Assembly (NCBI GenBank): GCA_963788285.1
Contig: CAWBGB010000008.1
Coordinates: 336,471 to 400,470 of the forward strand
Length of the DNA: 64,000 bases
Source: Alicyclobacillus_A sp963788285
GTDB lineage: Bacteria; Bacillota; Bacilli; Alicyclobacillales; Alicyclobacillaceae
Direction of reading: 5' to 3'
The notes below the pieces were generated by a model that worked only from the letters and a program-made list of their open reading frames with translations, made no database searches and had not been told where the DNA came from. Each line of letters opens with the position of its first letter. The first letter of the stretch is position 1. Of this stretch, positions 9,546-17,170 are shown one piece after another. Both the position numbers and the translations under genes were made by a program.

Positions 9546-9749
9546 TCAATTTATAACTGATTCTCCCGGGTCAATTGAAAGTCGATGTTGACACCGACAC
9601 TGTGAACGGCTGGCTTGCGGAGTGCCATATCCATCTGCGGATACCGTTCCGTAGTGGGGAGTCTGCAAAAACAAGTGGGTACTGCTACAGTCTAACAGTC
9701 GTCCTCGAATGTTGCCTTGTCTTGCATGGTATACCACCCATTTTCCCAT
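9546..9749 (-). pseudogene. Possible remnant of a small gene overlapping the IS right end
   Basis: A minus-strand frame reads MGKWVVYHARQGNIRGRLLD followed by CSSTHLFLQTP, which faintly resembles the strand pattern of the small protein encoded at 10138-10464 (VIVHHVNGTAYHGILHSV). Its last codons lie inside the IS21 right end, so the true C-terminus would be lost. There is no good ribosome-binding site. This is a weak call and may be chance. Confidence 0.2.
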
Positions 9750-9818
9750 ACAACGACTCACATGTCCCTACTGAACCAAATATGTCACCCTCCCAAAACT
9801 CTGAGTCGGTTTAATAAG

Positions 9819-9856
9819 ACGAAAAAATCCCCCATTTGCATGAGGAATTTTTTCGT
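9819..9856 (-). terminator. Intrinsic terminator of the YjcZ-like mini-gene
   Basis: The ten-base arms ACGAAAAAAT (9819-9828) and ATTTTTTCGT (9847-9856) form a stem extended by G-C pairs near the loop. Read on the minus strand, it ends in a T-run and lies just after the stop of the gene at 9865-9999. Confidence 0.6.
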
Positions 9857-9864
9857 GACCCTAT

Positions 9865-9999
9865 TCATCCATTAGCAAACCGGTGTTGGTGTACATGCTT
9901 CACGTAACCATACGGAACCAGCAGGATGAGCAGAACGAAGATAATCAAGAACACGACTGCCCATCGGGTGTAACCACCGAAGCATCCACCATCATACAT
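9865..9999 (-). CDS. YjcZ-type small sporulation membrane protein
   Basis: A 44-residue protein begins MYDGGCFGGYTRWAVVFLII and continues with one hydrophobic helix (residues about 14-30) and a short basic, His-rich tail. The Gly/aromatic N-terminus plus a single helix is the signature of the YjcZ family of tiny spore-associated proteins in Bacilli. ATG 9999 is preceded by GGGGAGGTGG. It is too short for most gene finders. A second copy with a nonsense codon lies at 10536-10703. Confidence 0.75.
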   Translation of the reverse strand: MYDGGCFGGYTRWAVVFLIIFVLLILLVPYGYVKHVHQHRFANG

Positions 10000-10108
10000 T
10001 GTGAGCCACCTCCCCTTAAATCAAAGTAATGTAGCGTATAGATGGACGTTCAGTCGTGAGGCGGCTTGTGTCCTAAAAAGTCAATCGCCCCTTATGAGAC
10101 ATATAATA

Positions 10109-10134
10109 AAAACGCCCCTCTTTACGAGGGGCCC
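10109..10134 (-). terminator. Intrinsic terminator of the 10138-10464 gene
   Basis: GCCCCTC (10114-10120) pairs with GAGGGGC (10126-10132) around a five-base loop. On the minus strand the hairpin is followed by GTTTTTATT, immediately after the stop codon at 10138. Confidence 0.75.
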
Positions 10135-10137
10135 AAG

Positions 10138-10464
10138 TCAGTAATAGTATCCATAAGGATAGTACCCATAAGGATAATATGCAGAAGCAGCTGCTAAGCC
10201 AGCAAGTGCTGCAAATGCAAGGAAGAAGAACGGGAAGAAAGCTTCCGACACATCTGTTTTTCTATCGGCGTCTGCTAGTGCATGTTCCACAGTTGCCGTG
10301 CTCACTTCTGCAGATGCCGGTCGAATTCCCCTTGCATTCATCATGTAGATACCACGGTCAGTCACTGAATGTAAAATACCATGATACGCTGTGCCATTCA
10401 CATGGTGGACTATAACCCTTTGCCCGACTAACCTCGTGGCATGGTGCTTCATCACGATTGGCAT
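10138..10464 (-). CDS. Small spore-coat-like protein of unknown function
   Basis: This 108-residue protein starts MPIVMKHHATRLVGQRVIVH (ATG 10464 behind AAAGGGGATG) and has a small beta region (VIVHHVNGTAYHGILHSVTD, GIYMMNARG) reminiscent of an LSm-like barrel. A hydrophobic stretch follows (FFPFFFLAFAALAGLAAAS), then a Tyr/Gly tail of repeated YYPYGY units. Similar short proteins with a hydrophobic segment and Tyr-rich tail occur in spore-formers, but I cannot name a function. The longer frame starting at 10497 has no ribosome-binding site. Confidence 0.65.
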   Translation of the reverse strand: MPIVMKHHATRLVGQRVIVHHVNGTAYHGILHSVTDRGIYMMNARGIRPASAEVSTATVEHALADADRKTDVSEAFFPFFFLAFAALAGLAAASAYYPYGYYPYGYYY

Positions 10465-10535
10465 TCTTCCACATCCCCTTTGTGTTAAAAGATACATGTC
10501 AATATACCTCAGACACCCTCGTACATCTCATCATC

Positions 10536-10703
10536 TTAAGACCCTGCTTTAGTAAACAGGTGTGATGTCCAAGTCGTTTTGCATCTACTACCGCATTCAT
10601 ACGTTACCCCTGCTCCATAGCCCGGAATTAACAAGAAGAACAAGACGAAGATAATTAGGAATACTACTGCCTAACGTGTGTATCCACCAAAGCATCCGTC
10701 CAT
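10536..10703 (-). pseudogene. YjcZ-like mini-gene with an in-frame stop
   Basis: The frame begins MDGCFGGYTR at ATG 10703 behind GAGGGAG, then has TAG where its sister gene (9865-9999) has TGG for Trp, and continues AVVFLIIFVLFFLLIPGYG. The residues either side of the stop are nearly identical to the intact copy, so this is a duplicated gene ended by one G-to-A change. The tail after about residue 30 differs. Confidence 0.7.
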
Positions 10704-10820
10704 AATTCGTTACACTCCCTCCTCAAAGGTGTGTTTGTCCACTGTACATGTTATGTTGGAGAAGTTGTCCAAAGATAAGGCATATTGCTTAGACAATCCG
10801 CCTGTCTTCTACAACGGTCT

Positions 10821-10848
10821 ACATAAACCAGCCAATATCTTGTCAAGT
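10821..10848 (-). promoter_or_regulatory. Promoter-like 28-bp repeat, copy 1
   Basis: On the minus strand this reads TTGACA followed after 17 bases by TGTAGA, a sigma-A-like -35 with a weak -10. The 28-bp block matches 25 of 28 bases at 63873-63900, also minus-strand oriented. It lies about 120 bases upstream of the YjcZ-like pseudogene at 10703. Confidence 0.4.
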
Positions 10849-10962
10849 CAAAGTCGGAAATAGTTCTCTTTTTGATGCAGTTAAATTAGGCCATACGAAA
10901 GTAACCCACCAGATTCGTGGTAGCAAATGGTTATCGTTTTAAGTGGTTCTGCTTCTATGCGA

Positions 10963-11307
10963 CTACATCTCAGCCCGATACGCTTCTCCATGTTTTAACA
11001 TAAGTTTGATGATGCGTTTCATAATACGTTCAGCTCCGGCTTGAATCATCAATTCCGGTGTTGGACATTCCTGAATCAGCGTAAAGCGGTTTCTGAATAT
11101 AAATCCCCGAAAATACCTACGTATTGGGGAAAGACCTGGTCTAAAATCGCCTGAAATCTCAATTTGACCTGTACAAACATTGAGGTCAAGGCTTCATGTT
11201 GACGAGTGACATGACGTAGATTCGCGATCTGAACACTGCGTTGCTTCAAGACTAAATCAAACGGGGGCAAACGACCCGGACGTACAGGACGTTCTAGGAA
11301 AAATCAT
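10963..11307 (-). pseudogene. IS110-family transposase fragment
   Basis: The minus-strand frame reads RPVRPGRLPPFDLV, then LKQRSVQIANLRHVTRQHEA and LRFQAILDQVFPQYVGIFGD. This is the helical region following the DEDD domain of IS110 transposases. A one-base slip near 11075 leads to LIQECPTPELMIQAGAERIM and a stop at 10963. The catalytic N-terminus and the C-terminal transposase domain are missing. It is a different lineage from the IS110 gene at 56608-57611. Confidence 0.65.
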
Positions 11308-11429
11308 TCGGATTCACCATGAAATGCCTGGTCGAATTTAGGAGTACAAATATTGACGCGTGCCGCACTAGGTAACCCATTCGAGATGCTGCGTATCAAA
11401 AAATGGGTGTTTCATACGAGATATAGGCC

Positions 11430-11458
11430 TTGACGGTGACATGCCGCCCCACATACAT
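11430..11458 (+). promoter_or_regulatory. Promoter of the bacteriocin-precursor gene
   Basis: TTGACG (11430-11435) and ATACAT (11453-11458) are separated by exactly 17 bases, a good sigma-A pattern about 35 bases before the coding start. A strong GGAGGGG ribosome-binding site follows at 11481-11487. Confidence 0.55.
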
Positions 11459-11492
11459 CTACAGCATGTTCATTGTGGGGGGAGGGGTATGA

Positions 11493-11720
11493 ATGGATGA
11501 TTTTAAAAAGGAACTGCAAAAATTGGACGTTGACGACTTTCGGGCGGGAGAAGTGAAGTCGACCGAAAAGACGGGGCCATACGACACCGTTCTTGTCCAA
11601 TGCGGGGGTTGTTTCCGTTGTGGCGGTTGTGGCGGTTTCCGCTGCGGCGGGTGTTTCCGCTGCGGCGGGTGTTTCGGGTGCGGCGGTTGCTTCCGTTGCG
11701 GCGGATTTTTTCCTTGGTGA
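11493..11720 (+). CDS. Heterocycloanthracin/sonorensin-type bacteriocin precursor
   Basis: This 75-residue peptide has a leader of about 36 residues (MDDFKKELQKLDVDDFRAGE and onwards) and a core made almost only of Cys, Gly, Phe and Arg. The core holds eleven cysteines, mostly as CGG and CFR triplets spaced every three residues, ending GGFFPW. The leader pattern (xxFxxELQxLxVxDFxxGEV) and Cys-x-x repeats fit the heterocycloanthracin/sonorensin precursors of Bacillus, which are thought to become thiazole-containing (TOMM) bacteriocins. No cyclodehydratase, dehydrogenase, transporter or immunity gene lies in the window; in that family the maturation genes can be elsewhere. It has its own promoter, ribosome-binding site and terminator. 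The core is encoded by GC-rich tandem repeats. Confidence 0.72.
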   Translation: MDDFKKELQKLDVDDFRAGEVKSTEKTGPYDTVLVQCGGCFRCGGCGGFRCGGCFRCGGCFGCGGCFRCGGFFPW

Positions 11721-11761
11721 CGCATCGGTCGTGATTGGCTTGTGCCGTCGATGACCTATGG

Positions 11762-11802
11762 AATTTCCCTGTCAGGTGATTGAATCTGACGGGGATTTTT
11801 TT
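11762..11802 (+). terminator. Intrinsic terminator of the bacteriocin-precursor gene
   Basis: CCCTGTCAG (11767-11775) pairs with CTGACGGGG (11786-11794) with one wobble, followed by ATTTTTTT. It lies about 45 bases after the stop codon and completes a one-gene transcription unit. Confidence 0.8.
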
Positions 11803-11884
11803 ATGGAACGGCCACAGAACCTCCTCGATATGATGGGGCAACAGGATATGTGACCTGCAGTACAATCAGTAGGCAGGGGGAGAA

Positions 11885-12437
11885 ACAGTAAACCCGTTAG
11901 ATATGCCTGTATTCGCATGCCGAACAGACCACGGTACTTCGCCCTGGTTAAGCCATGGTCTCTTAAGTTCCCGCGTTCTTGTGCTCAATAATGGGTCGTC
12001 GCCAAATGCGTGATTTAACGTATCACTTTGCTCGAACTCCATGTGCTCTCTATAGTGTTCTGCGACGATCCGTATCGAGTAAGTTTTGGCTTTTGCATTC
12101 GGTTTGTAGCATCCATCGCGAAGAGGGCAAACCTTGCATTTTTCTATATCAAAGAAAAAAACATTGCACGACTATGAGTCGGATCTGGAAGAGGGTCCTC
12201 AGGATTCAGGCCCGTAAACCATTTGTAAGCAAGGTTAACTTGGGTATCCGCAATGACGCGCTCATCCGATAGGTTATTGAGAATTTGAAGAAATAAGAGT
12301 CGAAACAGGTGTTCCGGTTCCGGTGCTGGGCGACCGTAATATTCGCAGTACGAGGCTTTAACGGGATCGTGGTTGGGGACTAAATTATACAGTTCTGCGT
12401 GAAATGACAATTTTGTTTGCTTCGACGAGTGGAGCAT
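11885..12437 (-). pseudogene. IS1182-family transposase relic
   Basis: The N-terminal piece reads EYYGRPAPEPEHLFRLLFLQ and VNLAYKWFTGLNPEDPLPDP, the hallmark of IS1182 transposases. After about residue 85 the frame shifts directly to the C-terminal zinc-ribbon region (DIEKCKVCPLRDGCYKPNAK), skipping the central catalytic part. After another slip comes RAKYRGLFGMRIQAYLTGLL near 11890-11940. The central DDE region is deleted. The intact relative at 58853-60382 shares the N-terminal motifs. Confidence 0.75.
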
Positions 12438-12799
12438 CCACGTCTCCGTTTTTTCTTAAAATTATACACCCCCCCCATCACCAAGACGGTACTGGGGATG
12501 TTCTTTACAATTACTGTATTCGTTTTGCAGTGCTCTCCGTAGGGTGTCCTTTTTTGCGCGCTCATACATATTTGGCAGGCTTGTAGCCAATAGCCTAAAT
12601 CACAATTCAATTTGCAGTTCAATACTAAGATCTCCCGCAACAGGAGAGTCAATCTCTTTTTGATTACGATTTATGGGAAGCTGAGCTATTGACCTTCTTG
12701 AACGGTTTCGCGCAACTGTGGAACGAGTTGAGGAATACATGGACGTGTGCTAGGCATCGTGAAGTCAACAGCATAGTGTACTATAGGGATAAGTAACTC
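12438..12799. other. Gene-free stretch upstream of the RocB-like gene
   Basis: Probably the outer flank of the IS1182 relic and the leader of the next gene. An eight-C run is present near 12468. The minus-strand open frame at 12380-12652 has no recognisable content. I see no RNA gene or clear promoter. Confidence 0.4.
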
Positions 12800-14362
12800 A
12801 TGATTGGAGCTGAACCAAACATGAAACCCAGCGATTTCTTCGCACCGACTCGCGACCTGACCATTAACCTCGTTGCCATTCCGTCCGTAACTGGCTCCTC
12901 GGGCGAGACCACCATTGTGGAGTACCTGCACCACCGGCTCACGCGTCACAAAGCGTATCAGTCTGGCAGAATGCGCCTCTTCATGATCCCTTCGAAGGAT
13001 GATCCTCTGTTTCGCCCCACACTCATTGCACACCTCATCGGCAACAAACCATCGGGCGTCCTTCTTTTCGGGCACACCGACACGGTGGGTACTTCGGATT
13101 ACGGTTCATTGGAGTCACTCGCGTGCCGCCCACTGGAACTCACGCAAGCCGTAGGCCAGGGCGCGTTGGGACCGGAAGCAGCCAAACGCGCCAAGACGGG
13201 TTGCTGGCTATTTGGACGTGGAACGGTGGATATGAAATCCGGTGTGGCTGCAGCATTGACAACGTTTGAGGCACTTGCCGATTCAGTATGTGAACAGCAC
13301 GTGTTCTTCTCTGCCACACCTGACGAGGAAGTGAGCTCACTAGGTGTCAAAACCCTTTCTGGGTGGTTAGATGAATACCTCGAGGCCGAAGGTATTGAGC
13401 TCAAGATGGCCATCAATACAGACTACACCTCTCCCTTGCCCGGGGATGGCGGCGCGAAACACATCTACCTCGGTAGCATTGGAAAACTTCTTCTTGGGGT
13501 CTACGTACGCGGTGTACCAAGCCATGCGGCAGAGCCTGAAAACGGTCTGGATCCAAATGTACTCCTCGCCGCCATCACAGGACACGTGGTGTACAACGAA
13601 TCTCTCCGAGAAGCATCTGCAGCAGAGCGGTGCCCTGCCCCAACGTGCCTATTTCAGCGCGATGGAAAACAATACTACGACGTCCAGACGGCGCTCTCCG
13701 CATCGGCCTATTACAATCTCTTTCATATGGAGAGAACCCCCACTGAACAACTTACGTTATTCGTCAGAACCGTGCGTGGTGCCATTCGGGAATTTCAGAC
13801 CCGGTATCCCGCCTATGCCCCAAGTGACATCCCTGTTTACACCTATGAGAACCTTTGGAACCTAGCCGATGACCAAGTTCGAGATGACATGAAATCCTAT
13901 CATGATTCTTTGACGCTGAGTACCGATGTCCGGGAACGTTCACGCCTCATGACCGAGACCCTCTTAGAGAAGATCGGTGTCAGGGGCCCGTGTGTTGTTG
14001 TGTACTTCGCTGCAGGACTTATCCCGAAAGTGGACAGTGGCGTAACCGTAGCGCAGTTGTTGACTGAGACATTGCACGGATTTTCCGCGAAAACTGGAGA
14101 GAAATTCAATCTGCATACCTATTTTCCGTACATTTCTGACCTCAGTTTCCTCACCGCGTCACCGGACTGGGACGACGCCGCGTTCGTTTCCAATTATCCT
14201 TGCCAAGTGACCGCGACACCCGGACCTAGGCGGACGGCCCCTACGCTGATGATAGGCACATACGGAGTTGGGGCCCACCGGCCTGACGAGTCAGTCGAGA
14301 TGACATATACATTCAGACACTTGCCGTCCCTACTGTGGAATCTGGTGAAAAACGTGGATTGA
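12800..14362 (+). CDS. rocB: M20-family peptidase, RocB-like
   Basis: This 520-residue zinc peptidase homologue is related to RocB of the arginine-utilisation operons. Metal-site motifs are visible: LLFGHTDTVGTSDYG near residue 95, FGRGTVDMKSGVAAAL near 140 and ATPDEEVSSLG near 180, followed by a dimerisation-type insert (GKLLLGVYVRGVPSHAAEPE). The C-terminus GTYGVGAHRPDESVEM is typical of this subfamily. The biochemical activity of RocB proteins is not firmly known. Two starts are possible, ATG 12800 and ATG 12821 (MKPSDFF); neither has a perfect ribosome-binding site. It stands alone with no other arginine genes nearby. Confidence 0.8.
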   Translation: MIGAEPNMKPSDFFAPTRDLTINLVAIPSVTGSSGETTIVEYLHHRLTRHKAYQSGRMRLFMIPSKDDPLFRPTLIAHLIGNKPSGVLLFGHTDTVGTSDYGSLESLACRPLELTQAVGQGALGPEAAKRAKTGCWLFGRGTVDMKSGVAAALTTFEALADSVCEQHVFFSATPDEEVSSLGVKTLSGWLDEYLEAEGIELKMAINTDYTSPLPGDGGAKHIYLGSIGKLLLGVYVRGVPSHAAEPENGLDPNVLLAAITGHVVYNESLREASAAERCPAPTCLFQRDGKQYYDVQTALSASAYYNLFHMERTPTEQLTLFVRTVRGAIREFQTRYPAYAPSDIPVYTYENLWNLADDQVRDDMKSYHDSLTLSTDVRERSRLMTETLLEKIGVRGPCVVVYFAAGLIPKVDSGVTVAQLLTETLHGFSAKTGEKFNLHTYFPYISDLSFLTASPDWDDAAFVSNYPCQVTATPGPRRTAPTLMIGTYGVGAHRPDESVEMTYTFRHLPSLLWNLVKNVD

Positions 14363-14980
14363 GGCGATTGCTATCAGTCTCTACAGCGAATTACTGATTT
14401 GAACGAGTACCTCTTTGTGCAAGTTAACCAATTCCTTCAGATGTGTCCGCGAACGCTGGCCAAATGTCAGGTGGAATTCCGTATCTTTCACCCCCTCACA
14501 CGGACCAGATAACCCGGCGACCATTTACCATTATTATACACATGTTACAATACCGCGAGTTTCTTCACTATGGTTATATCGTAAACGCTTGCTCAATATC
14601 GTCGTGATAAAATATGTTGTCGCCGGAGATGTAGTCAGTAAAATAGTGGTGGTGCAACTGTGATTTCATTTGGTTGGTTCATGTCCACCTGGATCACATG
14701 CGGTTAGTCAGGATTATTTCGACACAATGTATCAGGTTGAACAACACGTTGAAAATGCAGGCACATGTTGATAAGGTGAAATTAACTAGAAACCCTTACA
14801 GATAACAGGAAATCTTTGACCATGGCTTCCCCTCGTACAACGAGGTGTTGAGGCTTTCACGTTGTGCCTATGTTGCCTCACGAAATGTATGATAGTCAAT
14901 GTCTGAGGTGACGAGCTCTCATGAGGACTCGTAAACGGTGATAGAGTCGAGAGAATACACCGGGGAGAGGTTGAGCAGAC
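14363..14980. other. Long intergenic region before the PBP2 gene
   Basis: There are 618 bases without a convincing gene. The plus-strand frame at 14415-14663 shows no protein-like pattern. A short inverted pair (TTGAGGC and GCCTCA near 14850-14880) is the only structure noticed. The ribosome-binding site of the next gene (GGGGAGAGG) is at its end. I see no recognisable RNA. Confidence 0.4.
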
Positions 14981-17101
14981 ATGAAACGCCTGCGGAGAAG
15001 TACTAAGTACAAAGAGGGACCAACAAAGCGCGGGAAACGGTCCCAGGTATTGCGCGTGAACGTCCTGTACGGATTGGTGTTCCTGTCGTTTTCGTCGCTT
15101 ATCTTGCGCCTTGGATACTTGCAAATTTCACAAGGTGCCAACATGCGTGCACAAGCCATGAATTACTCTTTGCAATTGGTTCCCACCTTACCTGCTCGCG
15201 GTCGAATCTACGACACCAACGGAAATTTGATTGCGTATAACCAACCGACGTACAACGTCTACCTGACTCGGATCAACCATGTCAACAATAGCCCGCAAAT
15301 GATTCAAAAGATGGCAGACATTCTGGCCCCTGTGTTTCACACGACGCCAAAAGACGTCGTCAACCAAATGAGTGCGTTGCCACAAGACGCTACGGTGCGG
15401 TTGTTTGCGAACGACAAAGTGAATGATGCACAGCTTTCGTTCATCGGCGAACACCATGATGAACTTCCTGGAATTAGCGTGCAAATGAATGGTCAGCGAG
15501 TCTACCCCTACGGCGATCTCGCTGCACAAGTCCTGGGCTACGTCGGACCGATTTTGCCGAGTGACCAAAACTACTTTTTGAACCAGAAACACTACCTTCG
15601 TATCCAACAAGTCGGCGAAACCGGCATTGAACGCGTTTATGAACAATACTTACAAGGAAAAGTTGGTTACCAAGAGCAGCAGGTGAATCTGCTCAACGAC
15701 ACCACGGAAGACCTAGGATACGACCCACCGCCGGTTGCTGGGGACAACATTCAATTGACGTTAGACGGCACTCTGCAAGCAGATGCTCAGAACGCCGTGT
15801 TGAACTCGATTCAGTCGTACGAAAGCCAAAACCATACCCAAATCACCGACGGTGCAGCCGTCATGATTGATCTCAAAACGGGCGGCGTTCTTGCCATGGT
15901 GAGCTACCCGTACTACGACCCAAACTGGTTCATAAACGGAGACTTCTTGAAACACGAGCAGTATTTGGAAAAATCGGGTGCACAAATCAACAACGTCATT
16001 CAAAGCCCACTCTATCCTGGTTCAACGGTAAAGCCGGCCAACTTGCTGACAGGTTTAGAGCACGGTGTAGTGACACCGTACACCATCTTCAACGACTCCC
16101 CTGGTTACCAATACATCGGTACGTCCCGAATTGGCGAGGATGCATCGTACGGACCAGTGAGTGACACGCGCGCCATCGCAGTTTCTGATGACAGGTTCTT
16201 CTACACACTCGGGCTGAATTTAGGGCACTGGTTTGGCAGTTCCTCGACAAGTGGTGGTTACCCGGAGGGTGGAAACTTACAGAAGTGGCGTGACACGTAC
16301 TTCATCAAAGGCCTGATGACCTTGATTCAAGGTGAGATGCGATTTGGGCTTGGAGTAAAGACGGGTATTGACCTATTAGGGGAAGTTGCCGGGAAGTTCT
16401 ACATGGAGAATATGAATACCAATCAAGAGGTTCCAATCGATGTGCCAAAGGTAGAAAAGAGTTTACAAACGACAGGATCGTATACGAATTACGGTTCACC
16501 GGCTGACTTGGCATACATGGCATTCGGTCAGTCTCAGCAATTTACGCCCATTGAATTGGCGCAGTACGTTTCCACGATTGCGGATAACGGCAAAAAACTT
16601 CAACTTCACCTATTGAAAGCCATCTACCCACCGGGAATGGAGCAAACTTTACAAGATACGAACGTCAAGCCAATACAAACATATAAAACGAAAGTGCTGC
16701 AGCAGTTGAACTTAAACCCAACCTACCTGAGCATTGTGCAACAAGGGATGTACGACTGCTGCAACGAGTCGGACGGGACAGCGTACGGAGTGTTCGGCAA
16801 TGCGCCTTACAAAGCGGCTGGGAAAACGGGTACGGCGGAAATCAGTATGAATGGCCAAAAAGTCAACAACTCCGTGTTTATCGGGTATGCACCGTACAAC
16901 AACCCGCAGGTGGCGGTGGCAGTCATGGTGCCTGGCGCCGGATACGGTGCCGTCACTGCGGTACCTATCGCTCGTCAGATGATGGACGACTACTTCAAAG
17001 AACATCATGAGTTCTTCCCGCAAAACCAATGGATTAACTCAACCATTCCGTCAAGTTGGTTTGATTCTCCTGCCTACAATGAACCGGAAAATACACCCTA
17101 A
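14981..17101 (+). CDS. Class B penicillin-binding protein 2 (peptidoglycan transpeptidase)
   Basis: This 706-residue membrane-anchored transpeptidase cross-links peptidoglycan, probably during rod elongation. It has a basic N-terminus, one membrane helix (about 27-48), a PBP dimer/pedestal domain starting with PARGRIYDTNG, and the catalytic domain with S348-T-V-K351 in YPGSTVKP, a second motif S402-D-D404 in VSDDRFFY and K615-T-G617 in AAGKTGTAE. An Asp instead of Asn in the second motif is also seen in PBP2 proteins. ATG 14981 follows GGGGAGAGG. It is single-gene, closed by the strong terminator at 17105. Paralogue naming (PbpA, PbpH) cannot be settled by eye. Confidence 0.87.
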   Translation: MKRLRRSTKYKEGPTKRGKRSQVLRVNVLYGLVFLSFSSLILRLGYLQISQGANMRAQAMNYSLQLVPTLPARGRIYDTNGNLIAYNQPTYNVYLTRINHVNNSPQMIQKMADILAPVFHTTPKDVVNQMSALPQDATVRLFANDKVNDAQLSFIGEHHDELPGISVQMNGQRVYPYGDLAAQVLGYVGPILPSDQNYFLNQKHYLRIQQVGETGIERVYEQYLQGKVGYQEQQVNLLNDTTEDLGYDPPPVAGDNIQLTLDGTLQADAQNAVLNSIQSYESQNHTQITDGAAVMIDLKTGGVLAMVSYPYYDPNWFINGDFLKHEQYLEKSGAQINNVIQSPLYPGSTVKPANLLTGLEHGVVTPYTIFNDSPGYQYIGTSRIGEDASYGPVSDTRAIAVSDDRFFYTLGLNLGHWFGSSSTSGGYPEGGNLQKWRDTYFIKGLMTLIQGEMRFGLGVKTGIDLLGEVAGKFYMENMNTNQEVPIDVPKVEKSLQTTGSYTNYGSPADLAYMAFGQSQQFTPIELAQYVSTIADNGKKLQLHLLKAIYPPGMEQTLQDTNVKPIQTYKTKVLQQLNLNPTYLSIVQQGMYDCCNESDGTAYGVFGNAPYKAAGKTGTAEISMNGQKVNNSVFIGYAPYNNPQVAVAVMVPGAGYGAVTAVPIARQMMDDYFKEHHEFFPQNQWINSTIPSSWFDSPAYNEPENTP

Positions 17102-17104
17102 AAC

Positions 17105-17142
17105 AAGCCTACGCGGGGTAAGATCCCCGCGTAGGCTTTATT
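17105..17142. terminator. Bidirectional intrinsic terminator between PBP2 and alcohol dehydrogenase
   Basis: A perfect 14-bp stem, AAGCCTACGCGGGG (17105-17118) against CCCCGCGTAGGCTT (17125-17138), has a six-base loop and A/T flanks on both sides. It ends both convergent genes. Confidence 0.88.
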
Positions 17143-17170
17143 GTACGGTACACAGACATTGTGCTTCGAA

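Larger units (their letters stand above)
8430..9577 (+). mobile_element. Decayed, internally deleted IS21-family element
   Basis: Both ends carry two copies of TTGACCC spaced 25 bp apart: near 8432 and 8457 at the left, and as GGGTCAA near 9543 and 9568 at the right. Repeated terminal blocks are typical of IS21. Between them lie the istA 3' end and a broken istB. Most of istA is gone, so the element cannot move by itself. I could not identify a clear target-site duplication. Confidence 0.75.

Noticed and set aside
11600..11710. GC-rich repeats suggesting a CRISPR or minisatellite without coding role
   Set aside because: The repeats keep one reading frame from a proper start to a stop and fit a known precursor family, so they are coding.
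12380..12652. Minus-strand open frame of 90 codons
   Set aside because: It spans the 5' edge of the IS1182 relic and unrelated sequence, with low-complexity Lys/Arg runs from poly-T; no support as a gene.
14415..14663. Open frame of 82 codons upstream of the PBP2 gene
   Set aside because: Start lacks a ribosome-binding site and the translation has no protein-like pattern; regarded as chance in an AT-rich intergenic region.
14981..17101. PBP2 second motif is SDD instead of SxN, possible loss of activity or resistance change
   Set aside because: An Asp at this position is known in PBP2-type elongation transpeptidases, and the STVK and KTG motifs are normal, so it is not taken as unusual.
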